DNA of 64,000 bases, from contig CAWGKC010000004.1 of the NCBI GenBank assembly GCA_963823105.1, forward strand, positions 310,001 to 374,000. The letters are read 5' to 3'. The notes beneath the pieces are model-generated. The model was given only the letters and a program-made list of their open reading frames with translations, was not told the origin of the DNA and searched no databases. The DNA comes from JAJYKC01 sp963823105. GTDB lineage: Bacteria; Acidobacteriota; Terriglobia; Bryobacterales; Bryobacteraceae. Below, piece after piece: positions 43,796 to 55,689 of the stretch. Within the stretch, counting starts at the first letter, position 1. Every line of letters begins with the position of its first letter. The position numbers and the translations under genes were made by a program.

Positions 43796-44608
43796 TCACT
43801 TCGCCGGTTCGTTCAACTCGCGAATCCAGATATTGCGGAAGCGCACGGGGTGGTCGTGGTCCTGCAGCAAGAGCGGCAGTTTGTCCGGCCCCGGCTTGTA
43901 CGGAGGGCGCGCTTGATAGGTGCTGGGGCCGGTGAGCACGGAGTTGTCCTGAACGAGGACGCCGTTGTGCAGCACGGTTTCAGACGCCGGACGCAGCAGC
44001 TTTCCGTCGGGCGAAAAGCGCGGGCCGTGAAAGACAATGTCATAGGTCTGCCAGGCGCCGGGCGGACGGCTGGCGTTGACCAGCGGAGGGAACTGGCCGT
44101 AGATGGCCGCGGCCTGGCCGTCGGCATAGGTCGTGCTTCCGTAGGAATCCAGGACTTGCAGCTCGTACAGGCCCATCAGGTAAACACCGCTGTTGCCACG
44201 GTCCTGATCTTTGCCGTGTGGCGGATTCGGCGTGGACCACTCGACGTGCAACTGGCAATCGCCGAAGGCCTCACGGGTGTGGATGTCGCCTTTGCCGGGC
44301 GCGGTTTGGAAGTAGCCGCTGCCCATGGTCCATGCGGCCGGTTTCGAATCGCCGGTGGCCCACTTCGATAGATCCTTGCCATCGAATAGGACGACAGCGT
44401 CGGAGGGAGGCAAACCGGGCTTGGCCTCGCTGCTGGGAGTGCCGGGAGTGACCACACGCGCCATCGGGCGGGACCGGTCGCCAACGGGCCACTTCAGATC
44501 GACGTGGGCCGCGTAAGGCTGCGGAGCGTCCTGGGCCGCGGCGAGACAAGGTAAGAGGAACGAGAGTAAGAGGAACGAGAGCGCGAGAGCGGAGTTTCGT
44601 GGAAGCAT
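43796..44608 (-). CDS. Secreted DUF1080 protein (3-keto-disaccharide hydrolase-like)
   Basis: A 270-residue concanavalin-like protein with a signal peptide (ALSFLLLSFLLPCLAAAQ). The mature domain begins near VVLFDGKDLSKWATGD and has QLHVEWSTPNPP, GNSGVYLMGLYELQVLDSYG and NIWIREL, the DUF1080 sequence of motifs. Known members hydrolyse or release 3-keto-glucosides; others are only linked to polysaccharide breakdown. The leader contains a 15-bp tandem duplication (44552-44566 and 44567-44581), adding a second LSFLL block. It lies 60 bp before the histidine kinase on the same strand order, with no clear operon link. Confidence 0.85.
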   Translation of the reverse strand: MLPRNSALALSFLLLSFLLPCLAAAQDAPQPYAAHVDLKWPVGDRSRPMARVVTPGTPSSEAKPGLPPSDAVVLFDGKDLSKWATGDSKPAAWTMGSGYFQTAPGKGDIHTREAFGDCQLHVEWSTPNPPHGKDQDRGNSGVYLMGLYELQVLDSYGSTTYADGQAAAIYGQFPPLVNASRPPGAWQTYDIVFHGPRFSPDGKLLRPASETVLHNGVLVQDNSVLTGPSTYQARPPYKPGPDKLPLLLQDHDHPVRFRNIWIRELNEPAK

Positions 44609-44669
44609 TGTGGGTGGCTGTGCGCCATGGCGATTGTATCAAGGCGGCGGCGGCGCGATTTTTCGCGGC

Positions 44670-47768
<3,099 letters not shown>

Positions 47769-47866
47769 TCTTATGTCCTAGCCGGAGGAACTTTACGATT
47801 CATGCTCCGCTCACCGTGAACTCTCCTCGTCTTCATCCACGATATCGGCACATGCGTCCGATTCCG

Positions 47867-49951
47867 TTAGGGCGCGGCCTGGAGGGTCAGCCAATGGAGG
47901 CCGACGCCGAGTTTGCGCGTGTCGCCGGAGACGCCCAATTCGGCGGGCGAGTGCGGGTCCGCGACGTCGAAGTCGATTTCTTCCTCGGGGCGATCGAGAA
48001 TCGATGCGGGAATGCGCGCGCGTTCGGTAAACTGCGGCGCGTGGCTGTCGATCTTCCAACGATCCAAAGCGTGCCCGTTAACGGTCAATGTGACGGTAAA
48101 CGGGGGACGCGACGGTGGGAGGAACGCGTGCATCTCGACAGTGAGGAGGAGGTCGCGAGTGGCGCGAGGGTGAATGTCGAGCCGGAGAGAGGCGCGAGCG
48201 CCGTCGGTCCAGGCGCCAAAGGGTTCCGGCATGCCCCATCCGGAGCCCTCATAGCGGAATCCGTCGCCGCCGGAACTGAAGCTGAGCGGCGTTCCCAATT
48301 CGTAGCGGCGGGGATGGCTTATATCGACGAGCGACCACTTTCCGTTGCGGATGTCGGCGGTGCAGAGACCCTCGGTCAAGCCGTGCGCGGCGGCGTAGAT
48401 CCAGGCCGTTTTTTGATAAGGTCCTTCAAAGGTTCCCAGTGGCCAGCCCGCCGGAGACCATCCGCTGTAGCCGTTAAGGGTGGGGATCGAGTATTGGCGG
48501 GCGACGAGCATGGCGTCGATTTGTCCGATGAAGGGAGCGCCGGGGTAGCGAGGATCGACGGCGAAGAAATCGCGGCATTGGGGCGGCGGCGCGGGGAGCG
48601 CATGGAAGAAGGCGGTTTCATCGGCGCGGCCGAAGGAGGCGGGAGCGACGTTGGCCTGCTCGGCTAGGAGGACGGAGGCGAGACCGAGCGCGGAGAGGAT
48701 CGCCCACCGGCGCCCCCGCGCCCACCGAAGAACGGAATCGATGGCCGCGGCGCAGAGGATCGCCAAGCCAAAAACGACGAGATGATTCATCCGGCCCGGC
48801 GCGCGGACGCCTCTGGCGCCGGGGACGATTTGATACAGAATCCACCAAAGTGAGTGGATGCCGAAGCGAACGGTGACGGCATATAGCGTGGCGCAAGTGA
48901 GCCCGGTGACGGCGGCGATGGGGCGCTTTCGAAAGAGCGCGCAGCAGGCCGCGGCGCCGGTGAGAACCGTGAACGGTGGAATGCCGAGTCCGGACTCGCC
49001 ATAGGGCGGGTTCAGAGCGGCGTAATACGCACCGAGTCGCGATCCCCACATCCAGTTGCCCGCGCCGACGTCGAACAGATCTCTCCAGTTGCGCATGAAG
49101 CTGAAGGTTTCGGGATAGGACCGGCCGCCGCTGACCGCGAGCACGGGCAGATAGACATAGAAGAAGGGGATGAGGGCGATGGCGAACACGGCGGCGGCGA
49201 TCGCGGAATCGACGGCCAAGCTGCGGCCATTGCGCCGTAGCGCGGAGGCGAGCGCGGCCGGGCGCCGTGTTAGCTCACGGATCAACCACCAGGCGGCGGC
49301 GGACGTTGCCGCGAGAACGCTGAAATAGGCGATGTAGAAATCGCTGAAAAACAGGAGAGCGAGCAGGACGGCGGCGGAATAGAGAGCGGCGCGCGCTTGG
49401 CCGCGGCGGGGCGTCCACCGGAATTCGAAGTAATGAAAGACGAGCAAGGCGAGCAAGGGGACGAAGGAGACCAGCCACAACTGGACGTGCGTACCGGTGA
49501 CGGAGGCGATGTTGGCGACGGTGAACAGCGCCGCTCCGGCGAGCGATGGAACGAGGGCGAAGCGGAGCTTGCGGCGCAGGAGTGCGTAGAGGGACAGGAA
49601 GCCGAGCAGACGAACGGCGATGAGAGTCCATTCGAAGGCCAGATAACGATCCAGGCCGGCGGCGCGCAGCAGAAGATACGGAGGAACATACAGAAAGAGA
49701 GCGACGCTGTAGCCGAGGACGCCGCGATAAGGCGCGAAGAAATTCGGATCGCGGAGCGCGGCGTGGCCGGAGGCGACCGCGCGCCAATGTTCGAGGATGA
49801 CGATGCAATAGCGGGCGTCGCCCAGGTCGCCCCAAATGCCGTCCAGGCGCGAGAGGAAAAAGACGCGGAAGAAATAGAGGATGCAGACGGAGGCGGCGAG
49901 AAAGACGGCGGCGGGTTCAAAGCGAATCGTTGCGGGAAGGCGCGCGGTCAA
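47867..49951 (-). CDS. Large multi-pass membrane protein, GT-C-like
   Basis: A 694-residue protein with about ten to twelve membrane segments in the first two thirds, beginning AAVFLAASVCILYFFRVFF, followed by an acidic loop (LDGIWGDLGDARYC) like those of GT-C glycosyltransferases that use lipid-linked sugars. The last third is a soluble region of beta-strand character (LFDVG, then RDLLLTVEMHAFLPP and FTVTLTVNGHALDRW). Architecture resembles YfhO-like and related uncharacterised GT-C proteins. The donor lipid is unknown. It follows the next gene (49984-50970) by 32 bp and may share its transcript. Confidence 0.75.
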   Translation of the reverse strand: MTARLPATIRFEPAAVFLAASVCILYFFRVFFLSRLDGIWGDLGDARYCIVILEHWRAVASGHAALRDPNFFAPYRGVLGYSVALFLYVPPYLLLRAAGLDRYLAFEWTLIAVRLLGFLSLYALLRRKLRFALVPSLAGAALFTVANIASVTGTHVQLWLVSFVPLLALLVFHYFEFRWTPRRGQARAALYSAAVLLALLFFSDFYIAYFSVLAATSAAAWWLIRELTRRPAALASALRRNGRSLAVDSAIAAAVFAIALIPFFYVYLPVLAVSGGRSYPETFSFMRNWRDLFDVGAGNWMWGSRLGAYYAALNPPYGESGLGIPPFTVLTGAAACCALFRKRPIAAVTGLTCATLYAVTVRFGIHSLWWILYQIVPGARGVRAPGRMNHLVVFGLAILCAAAIDSVLRWARGRRWAILSALGLASVLLAEQANVAPASFGRADETAFFHALPAPPPQCRDFFAVDPRYPGAPFIGQIDAMLVARQYSIPTLNGYSGWSPAGWPLGTFEGPYQKTAWIYAAAHGLTEGLCTADIRNGKWSLVDISHPRRYELGTPLSFSSGGDGFRYEGSGWGMPEPFGAWTDGARASLRLDIHPRATRDLLLTVEMHAFLPPSRPPFTVTLTVNGHALDRWKIDSHAPQFTERARIPASILDRPEEEIDFDVADPHSPAELGVSGDTRKLGVGLHWLTLQAAP

Positions 49952-49983
49952 CTCTTGAGCGTAACGTAACGCGCAGCCTAAGG

Positions 49984-50970
49984 TTACTGATCGATGCCAG
50001 AGACGGCTTTCTTGGTGAGGTACGCGCCTTGGCCGACGCCGAAGAGGCCGAGCATGGTGGAATCCACGTCAGGCAAAGCGATGGCCACCCGCTGTTCAAG
50101 CCGCGAGAGGAAGTGCAGCGTGATGAGAACGTAGCTGAGCATGGCGATCAAGGTGATTACGATCATCTGATAATCTCCGAGGTCGAACTGGCCGTTGTCG
50201 TCCTTAAGTAGATCGCCGGGGAAACTGGAGGGAGCCTTGGATTTCGTCGGCACGACTCCGGAGGCTATCGCGTCCGCGGCTTTTTTGGTGGTGATGCCCT
50301 TGGCGCCGGCGAATGTGAGCCCGCTCGCGCCGGAAATCAGCAGGAGATTTTGCGGGATGGCGATGTGGCCGATGAAACCGGCGTGCCACCAGCGCATCCA
50401 GAACGTGGATAAATACGCGCAAATGACGACGCCGAACCAAAGCGAGATTTGGGATTTCGAATTGCTGTAGCGGCCGTCTTCGCCCAGAAAGAGAAGCCCG
50501 CGGACGTTGCGGGAAACCAGTGCCGTAAAAGTGAGCAGCGACAGGGCGGAGACGAACATGGCGATCGTCGGCTCCATCGGGTTCGCGGGGAGAATCTGGG
50601 CATCGATACTTTCAAGAACCGCCGCTTCGGCCCCGTTCACTACCACCACGCTCGCCCCGGCGACGACCCGGTCTTCGGCGCTCCAGCGCTTCAGGCCGTC
50701 GAGCAGGCCTTGATCGTGTACGGCGATGACGGCAATCTCCCCCGTGGCTAGCTTGAGGCGTAATCCTCCGCGTGTCGAGTCCAAGTCGATGATCGTGCCG
50801 GAGTACGAGCGGTGTATGGGCGCTTGGGCCGAAGCCGTGGAGGCAAGGGCGAACAGGAGCGGCAGAATGAAGCGGGTGTTGAAGACGACGGCCGCAGGGA
50901 CTTTGAAAACGGCAAGGAAGTCCGGAAGGGCGGCAGGGAGAGCGAGGCGGTGCGAGGATTGTGGGGTCAT
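49984..50970 (-). CDS. Membrane protein with N-terminal exported domain, unknown function
   Basis: A 328-residue protein from the ATG at 50970; a longer open frame lies upstream but is antisense to the next gene. After an N-terminal leader-like segment (FILPLLFALASTASAQ) comes an exported beta-rich domain (HRSYSGTIIDLDSTRGGLRLKLATGEIAVI), then four membrane segments including MEPTIAMFVSALSLLTFTALV and MIVITLIAMLSYVLITLHFL. The last 30 residues contain a small helical close (GLFGVGQGAYLTKKAV). I do not recognise the family. Confidence 0.6.
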   Translation of the reverse strand: MTPQSSHRLALPAALPDFLAVFKVPAAVVFNTRFILPLLFALASTASAQAPIHRSYSGTIIDLDSTRGGLRLKLATGEIAVIAVHDQGLLDGLKRWSAEDRVVAGASVVVVNGAEAAVLESIDAQILPANPMEPTIAMFVSALSLLTFTALVSRNVRGLLFLGEDGRYSNSKSQISLWFGVVICAYLSTFWMRWWHAGFIGHIAIPQNLLLISGASGLTFAGAKGITTKKAADAIASGVVPTKSKAPSSFPGDLLKDDNGQFDLGDYQMIVITLIAMLSYVLITLHFLSRLEQRVAIALPDVDSTMLGLFGVGQGAYLTKKAVSGIDQ

Positions 50971-51103
50971 CGGTGCGTACCCGTCGAGGTTGCCGAATCG
51001 TATCACATTCCCAGGGGAGCCAACGGCGCCGTAGCGAATTCTTATATACTCTAGCTGGGCAGCCCCGTATCCGCTGCCCGCGACTCTCCCCGAAGAGAGA
51101 ACT

Positions 51104-51721
51104 ATGACTGCGGCGTTTTGGATGTTTTTGATGGCCGGCGGGCTCGCGCCTACGCGAGCGGCTTTGCCCGCGGCGGCGGTCCCGTTAACCGTCGTGCTTA
51201 CGTTCGAAGCGAATCGTTCCCCGTCCGCGGCGGCATTGCTGGCGATGGAAAACGAGGCGGAAAAAGTTCTCTCCCCGGCCGGCGTGAAACTCGACTGGCG
51301 CCTGCAGCGGGATCTGCCCGAGAACGCCGAGTTTGGCCGGATGGTCGAATTCGAGTTGAAGGGCCGCTGTTCCATGCATACGTTTCCCACGCTCTTCGAC
51401 GAGCGGGGACCTTTGGCCACGACGTATTCAAGCGACGGCCGGCTGCTTCCGTTCGGCACGGTGGAGTGCGACCGCGTGCGGGCATCGATCCGGCGGGTCA
51501 ACCCGTCGCGCGAGTACCCGATGAGCGACGCGATGCTCGGCAGGGCGCTCGGCCGCGTGATGGCGCACGAGGTTTATCACATGATCGCGGGAACGAAGGA
51601 ACATACTCGCGAGGGATTGTCGCGCGCCAGCCTCGCCGGCGAGGAGTTGCTGCGGCCAGGCGCGGCGCTGGAGCCGGAAGCCTATGAAGAAATGCGCAAC
51701 GGCTTGGCCGAGCCGCGATAA
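51104..51721 (+). CDS. Small exported putative metalloprotease (HExxH)
   Basis: A 205-residue protein with a hydrophobic leader (MTAAFWMFLMAGGLAPTRA). A zinc-binding HEVYH lies in RVMAHEVYHMIAGTKEHTREGLSRA about residue 163, with a possible third ligand histidine eight residues later. The N-terminal half is a beta domain (PLTVVLTFEANRSPS, then VKLDWRLQ). The layout resembles compact secreted metalloproteases found in acidobacteria, but no family name can be given with confidence. It diverges from the membrane protein gene at 50970. Confidence 0.65.
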   Translation: MTAAFWMFLMAGGLAPTRAALPAAAVPLTVVLTFEANRSPSAAALLAMENEAEKVLSPAGVKLDWRLQRDLPENAEFGRMVEFELKGRCSMHTFPTLFDERGPLATTYSSDGRLLPFGTVECDRVRASIRRVNPSREYPMSDAMLGRALGRVMAHEVYHMIAGTKEHTREGLSRASLAGEELLRPGAALEPEAYEEMRNGLAEPR

Positions 51722-51994
51722 GCGCGGGCTCTTCACGCCCCATAAAAAGTTTCTATCGAAGTCCACGCGCTGGACCGGTACCGGCGGTGGTATTCTAATT
51801 AAAATTTCGATTACGTGTCTACGCCGGACACAGGCTCTACGTTCCGAGCTTTCCGCGGCACTTCGCAGCCACGGAAAATCGCCGGACGGAGGGCGTTCCA
51901 TAATGGACTTCGACACACCATTCGGTTTTGAGCGGGGCGGCCGGCCTTCGCTTCACTTGAGGCGGAAATATACATAATGGAAAGGGGCGGAACG

Positions 51995-53168
51995 ATGTCA
52001 TCCCTATTGACTTTGGACCAGCAGGCGGATTTGCAATCTAGAGGCTTCTCGCGGCGAAGTTTTGGCAGGATCGCGGCATTCATGACGGCCGGAGCGGCGC
52101 TACCGTTCTCCGGCGAACAGGCGCTGGCGCAGCTTTCCATGGTGAAGCATATGCCGCCGGACGCGGTGAAGATCAACGCCAACGAAAACCCCATGGGGCC
52201 GTGCGCGGAGGCGGCCGAGGCGATGCACAACGTCATCCGCAACGGCGGCCGTTACATGTACGAGGAGACGTTCACCATGGGGCAGACCATGGCGGATCTG
52301 GAAGGGCTGAAGTTCGACTATAGCCCCGAGAAATCCTACGTGACGCCCTACGCCGGATCGAGCGCGCCGTTGCACCAGGCGGTGCTCGCGTTCTGCTCCA
52401 AGGACCGTCCGTTCGTCAAGGCCGATCCCGGTTATGAAGCGGGCGAGCGCGCGGCGAAGGTTGTGGACGCCGCGGTGATCAACGTTCCGCTGGCCAAGGG
52501 CACTTTCGCGCACGACGTGAAAGCGATGGCCGCCGCGCACGCGACGCCGGGGCTCATCTACGTTTGTAACCCGAACAATCCCACCGGCACGATCACGCAG
52601 CAAGGAAGACATCGAGTGGCTGGTGGAGAACAAGCCGGCGGGAGCGGTGGTCCTGCTCGACGAGGCCTATCTCCACATCTCTTCGAAGGCCGTTCCAGGA
52701 ACTTACCTGGCGGCGGCGGGCAAGGACGTCATCGTCCTGCGCACGTTCTCGAAGATCTACGGCATGGCCGGCCTGCGCGCGGGCGCGGCGCTCGGCAGGC
52801 CCGATCTGCTTGTGAAACTGACCAAATGGAGCGCGGGCGCGCTCCCGGTGACGGCGATGGTGGGGGCGACGGCAAGCCTGAAGGCGAAGAACGTTGTTCC
52901 GGAGCGGCGCAAGACGATCTCCGACATTCGCGAGGAGACGTTCGCGTTCCTCGGCGCGCATAAAATCGAATTCATACCGTCGGAGAGCAACGCGTTCATG
53001 ATGAACGTGAAGCGGCCGGGCAAGGATTTCTACCAGGCGATGGCGGCCCAGAAAGTCTATATCGGGCGGGTGTGGCCGGTGTGGCCGGAGTGGGTGCGCG
53101 TGACAGTGGGATCGCGCGAGGACATGAAGAAGTTCCAGGAAGCCTGCCTGAAGTGCTACGAAGCCTAG
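51995..53168 (+). CDS. Exported PLP aminotransferase (histidinol-phosphate-aminotransferase-like), one frameshift
   Basis: A class I/II aminotransferase of about 390 residues carrying a leader of the twin-arginine type (FSRRSFGRIAAFMTAGAALPF). Fold landmarks are INANENPMGPC, TPYAGSSAPLHQAVLAF, VCNPNNPTGT, and, after a frameshift near 52603, EDIEWLVENKPAGAVVLLDEAYLHIS. The PLP lysine lies in LRTFSKIYGMAGLRAG. The ending RVTVGSREDMKKFQEAC is family-like. PLP enzymes are normally cytoplasmic, so the leader is unusual. The ATG at 51995 is used; one codon group earlier another ATG is possible. Substrate unknown. Confidence 0.8.
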
Positions 53169-53189
53169 CGCGGCGGAAGCGCGGACGTT

Positions 53190-54455
53190 TTGCGAATCGG
53201 GAATTTTGCCTATAGCTGGCGGGCGCTGGCCGGAGACATTTCCGGAGGCGCGATCGCGGCGCTGATCGCGCTGCCTTACGGATTGGCGATGGCGGCGATG
53301 ATGGGTTTGCCGCCGGCGCTCGGTTTGGTGACTTCCGTTGCGACCGCGCCGGTGACGGCCTTGCTCGGCCGCAACCCGGTGATGATCGGCGGAACGGCGA
53401 GCGCCACCGTGCCGTTCATTTCCCATGCCGTCGCCCAGCAGGGCATCGGAGGCGCCGCGAAGGTGTGCATCGCGGCATCGGTGTTTCTGATGGCATTCTC
53501 GGTGCTGCGCCTGGGCCGGCATATTCAGAAGATTCCGCAGGCCGTGGTGACCGGGTTTTCCTGCGGCATCGGCGCGATGATGGTTTTGTCGCAATTGGCC
53601 ACGATGATGGGCGTGAAGGCGGCCGGGGCGTCCAACAACGTGCTGGCGCAGAGTTGGCACGTGCTTTCGCTGGCGGGCAGCGCCCGCGCCAGCGCGTTGA
53701 TCGTCAGCGGCGTGGTGATCGCGGCCAGCCTTTTGGCGGCGCGGTTCACGCCCAAAGCCCCGGCGCCGTTGGTGGGCCTGGTTCTGGCGGCGGCCGTCGC
53801 GATCGCATTTCACTTGCGCGAGAAAGAAGTCGGCCAGCTCAGCTTGGCCATTCCTCCGTTCGCGGGATTCGCTTGGACGCCGTCCGATGTCGCCTCCGTG
53901 CTTCCGGCGGCGTTCGGCTTGGCCCTGGTGTCCGCGGTGAATCTGCTGATTACTTCTCGCGTCGTCGAACATTTTCGCGGGCGGCACCGCCATTTGAAAG
54001 GCAACGGCGCCGACGCCGAACTGGGCGCCTACGGCATTGCCAATATCTTCGCGGGCGTCTTCGCCGCGCCGATGAGCGTCGGAATTCCGGCGCGCAGCCT
54101 CGCCAACGTCCGCTGCGGAGGGACGACGCGGTTGTCGAACCTGTTCCACGCCGGCTTCATTCTCGGCTTCATCGCGCTCGGCGGCGAGTACATTTCCCGC
54201 ATTCCGATTCCCGCGCTTGCCGGCGTCACCGCCTACGTCGGTATCTGCCTGCTCGAATGGAGCACCTGGGGCCGGCTGGCGCGGATGCGGCGCGTGGACG
54301 CTCTGGCGTTCCTTTCCACCGCCATTGCCGTGCTGCTGGTGAACGCCGTGCTCGCTGTCGCCATCGGCTGTTCTTTCTACGCCGCGCATTTTCTCTATGC
54401 TCGTTGGTCTCGGCCGGTCCAAGAGCCGTTGAGCAAGCCGGCGGTGGCGGGCTAA
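53190..54455 (+). CDS. SulP-type anion permease without STAS domain
   Basis: A 421-residue transporter with TTG start, 21 bp after the aminotransferase. The first segments (GDISGGAIAALIALPYGLAMAAMMGLPP, then LGRNPVMIGGTASATVPFI) match the SulP/SLC26 sequence, including the central proline and the GxxP turns. About twelve membrane spans follow, ending at about residue 405. The cytoplasmic STAS domain that most SulP proteins carry at the C-terminus is absent; the protein ends with only a short tail. Possible substrates are sulfate, bicarbonate or other anions. Confidence 0.85.
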   Translation: MRIGNFAYSWRALAGDISGGAIAALIALPYGLAMAAMMGLPPALGLVTSVATAPVTALLGRNPVMIGGTASATVPFISHAVAQQGIGGAAKVCIAASVFLMAFSVLRLGRHIQKIPQAVVTGFSCGIGAMMVLSQLATMMGVKAAGASNNVLAQSWHVLSLAGSARASALIVSGVVIAASLLAARFTPKAPAPLVGLVLAAAVAIAFHLREKEVGQLSLAIPPFAGFAWTPSDVASVLPAAFGLALVSAVNLLITSRVVEHFRGRHRHLKGNGADAELGAYGIANIFAGVFAAPMSVGIPARSLANVRCGGTTRLSNLFHAGFILGFIALGGEYISRIPIPALAGVTAYVGICLLEWSTWGRLARMRRVDALAFLSTAIAVLLVNAVLAVAIGCSFYAAHFLYARWSRPVQEPLSKPAVAG

Positions 54456-54513
54456 GCCATTCAAAGCTGTTTGGCATTCCGGGCCAGCCGTTCGCCGGCG
54501 TGGGCGCGTCGTC

Positions 54514-54990
54514 CTATCCGATCGCGCCCAGCACTTCCTCGGCGTGCCCTTCCACCTTCACCTTCGGGAAGATTTTCTTGATCTTCCCGTCCTTGCCGAT
54601 TAAAAACGTGGTCCGCTCGATCCCCATGTACTTCCTCCCGTACATGCTCTTCTCTTTCCATACCCCATAGGTTTCCGCCGCTTCGTGAGCGGCGTCGGCG
54701 AGAAGGGTGAACGGGAGATCGAACTTGTCCTTGAACTTCTTTTGCGCGGCCGATTTATCGGGCGAGACGCCGACGATCGCCGTTTCTTTCCGCGTAAACT
54801 TTTTTCCATTGTCGCGGAACGCGCAGGATTCGGCGGTGCAGCCCGGCGTGTCGGCCTTCGGGTAAAAATACAGGACCACGTTCTTCCCCTTGAGAGCCGA
54901 CAATTTGAACGGCTTCCCGTCCTCGTCGTCCAGTTCGATTTCGGGCGCGGCGTCGCCCGCGGTCAATTCTTTCGCGGAATTTTTAGCCAT
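54514..54990 (-). CDS. bcp: Bcp-type peroxiredoxin
   Basis: A 158-residue thiol peroxidase. The peroxidatic cysteine lies in DTPGCTAESCAFRD (first Cys), and a second cysteine five residues later matches the atypical two-cysteine Bcp/PrxQ type. The upstream VVLYFYPKADTPGCT and the downstream VGVSPDKSAAQKKFKDKFDLPFTLLAD are family landmarks. It reduces hydrogen peroxide and organic peroxides using thioredoxin. Last gene of a minus-strand cluster with an ArsA-like ATPase and OsmC. Confidence 0.93.
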   Translation of the reverse strand: MAKNSAKELTAGDAAPEIELDDEDGKPFKLSALKGKNVVLYFYPKADTPGCTAESCAFRDNGKKFTRKETAIVGVSPDKSAAQKKFKDKFDLPFTLLADAAHEAAETYGVWKEKSMYGRKYMGIERTTFLIGKDGKIKKIFPKVKVEGHAEEVLGAIG

Positions 54991-55000
54991 ACCGGTTCGA

Positions 55001-55231
55001 TTACTCTACCGGGACCGCCGCGCCTTTTTGTTGGTGGCCTTTCCGGCCGATGTGTTCGATTCGAAGATCGACCAGTGCCCGCACGCCTTTCCAGAACTCG
55101 ATGCGCGAATTGCGAAAGTGCTGGCGCACCTCTTCCGGCGGGATGACGCTCTCGGCGAATTCCCGGGCCTCGTTTACGAAATCGGTGAAATGCGGCTTCT
55201 TATAGGAAGATCCGCCCGTTTGCTCGTTCAT
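55001..55231 (-). CDS. Short conserved-looking protein of unknown function
   Basis: A 76-residue protein opening MNEQTGGSSYKKPHFTDFVNEAREF, with a helical middle (PPEEVRQHFRNSRIEFWKGVRALVDLRIEHI) and a basic tail. No cysteines, so a redox-active role of its own is unlikely. It sits between OsmC and Bcp, with short gaps of 26 and 10 bp, which implies co-transcription and argues that it is real. Family unknown. Confidence 0.65.
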   Translation of the reverse strand: MNEQTGGSSYKKPHFTDFVNEAREFAESVIPPEEVRQHFRNSRIEFWKGVRALVDLRIEHIGRKGHQQKGAAVPVE

Positions 55232-55257
55232 AGCGCACCTCTTCTTCTTTGAGTATC

Positions 55258-55689
55258 CTACTTCGCGGCCTCGGGAAGAATCTCGAAGCTGGAGGTGATT
55301 TTCACGCCCGGCTCCAAACTCGCCGCGACGCTGCAGTACTTCGTCTCGCTCAGCTCGATCGAACGCGCCACCGCCTCGTTGGTGATTCCTTCGCCGCCCA
55401 CGACGTGATGAACGTGCATGGTGAGGAACTTCTTCGGATTGTCGGCGCTACGCTCGCCGCTGACTACCGCCTCGTAGGAGGTCACCTTCATCCGCTTCTT
55501 TTCCAAGATGCCTACGACGTCCACTCCCGTGCATCCTCCGAGCGCCATCATCAGCAACTCCACCGGCGTCGCCGCCCGGTTGCGCGCGTGGTTCGATTCC
55601 AGCGCCTGGGCGTGTCCGCCGGGACTGATGGCGACGAATAGGCCGTCCCCCGCCCACTTCACTGTCGCTTTTTCGTTCTCTCCCATCAA
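55258..55689 (-). CDS. OsmC-family thiol peroxidase
   Basis: A 143-residue OsmC/YhfA-type protein. The two conserved cysteines are in ALGGCTGVDVVGIL and TKYCSVAASLEPG, at the spacing of the family. The first part (VKWAGDGLFVAISPGGHA) gives the six-stranded sheet; VSGERSADNPKKFLTMHVHHVVGG follows the central helix. OsmC proteins reduce organic hydroperoxides. Its start overlaps the stop of the ArsA-like ATPase by 4 bp. Confidence 0.9.
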   Translation of the reverse strand: MMGENEKATVKWAGDGLFVAISPGGHAQALESNHARNRAATPVELLMMALGGCTGVDVVGILEKKRMKVTSYEAVVSGERSADNPKKFLTMHVHHVVGGEGITNEAVARSIELSETKYCSVAASLEPGVKITSSFEILPEAAK

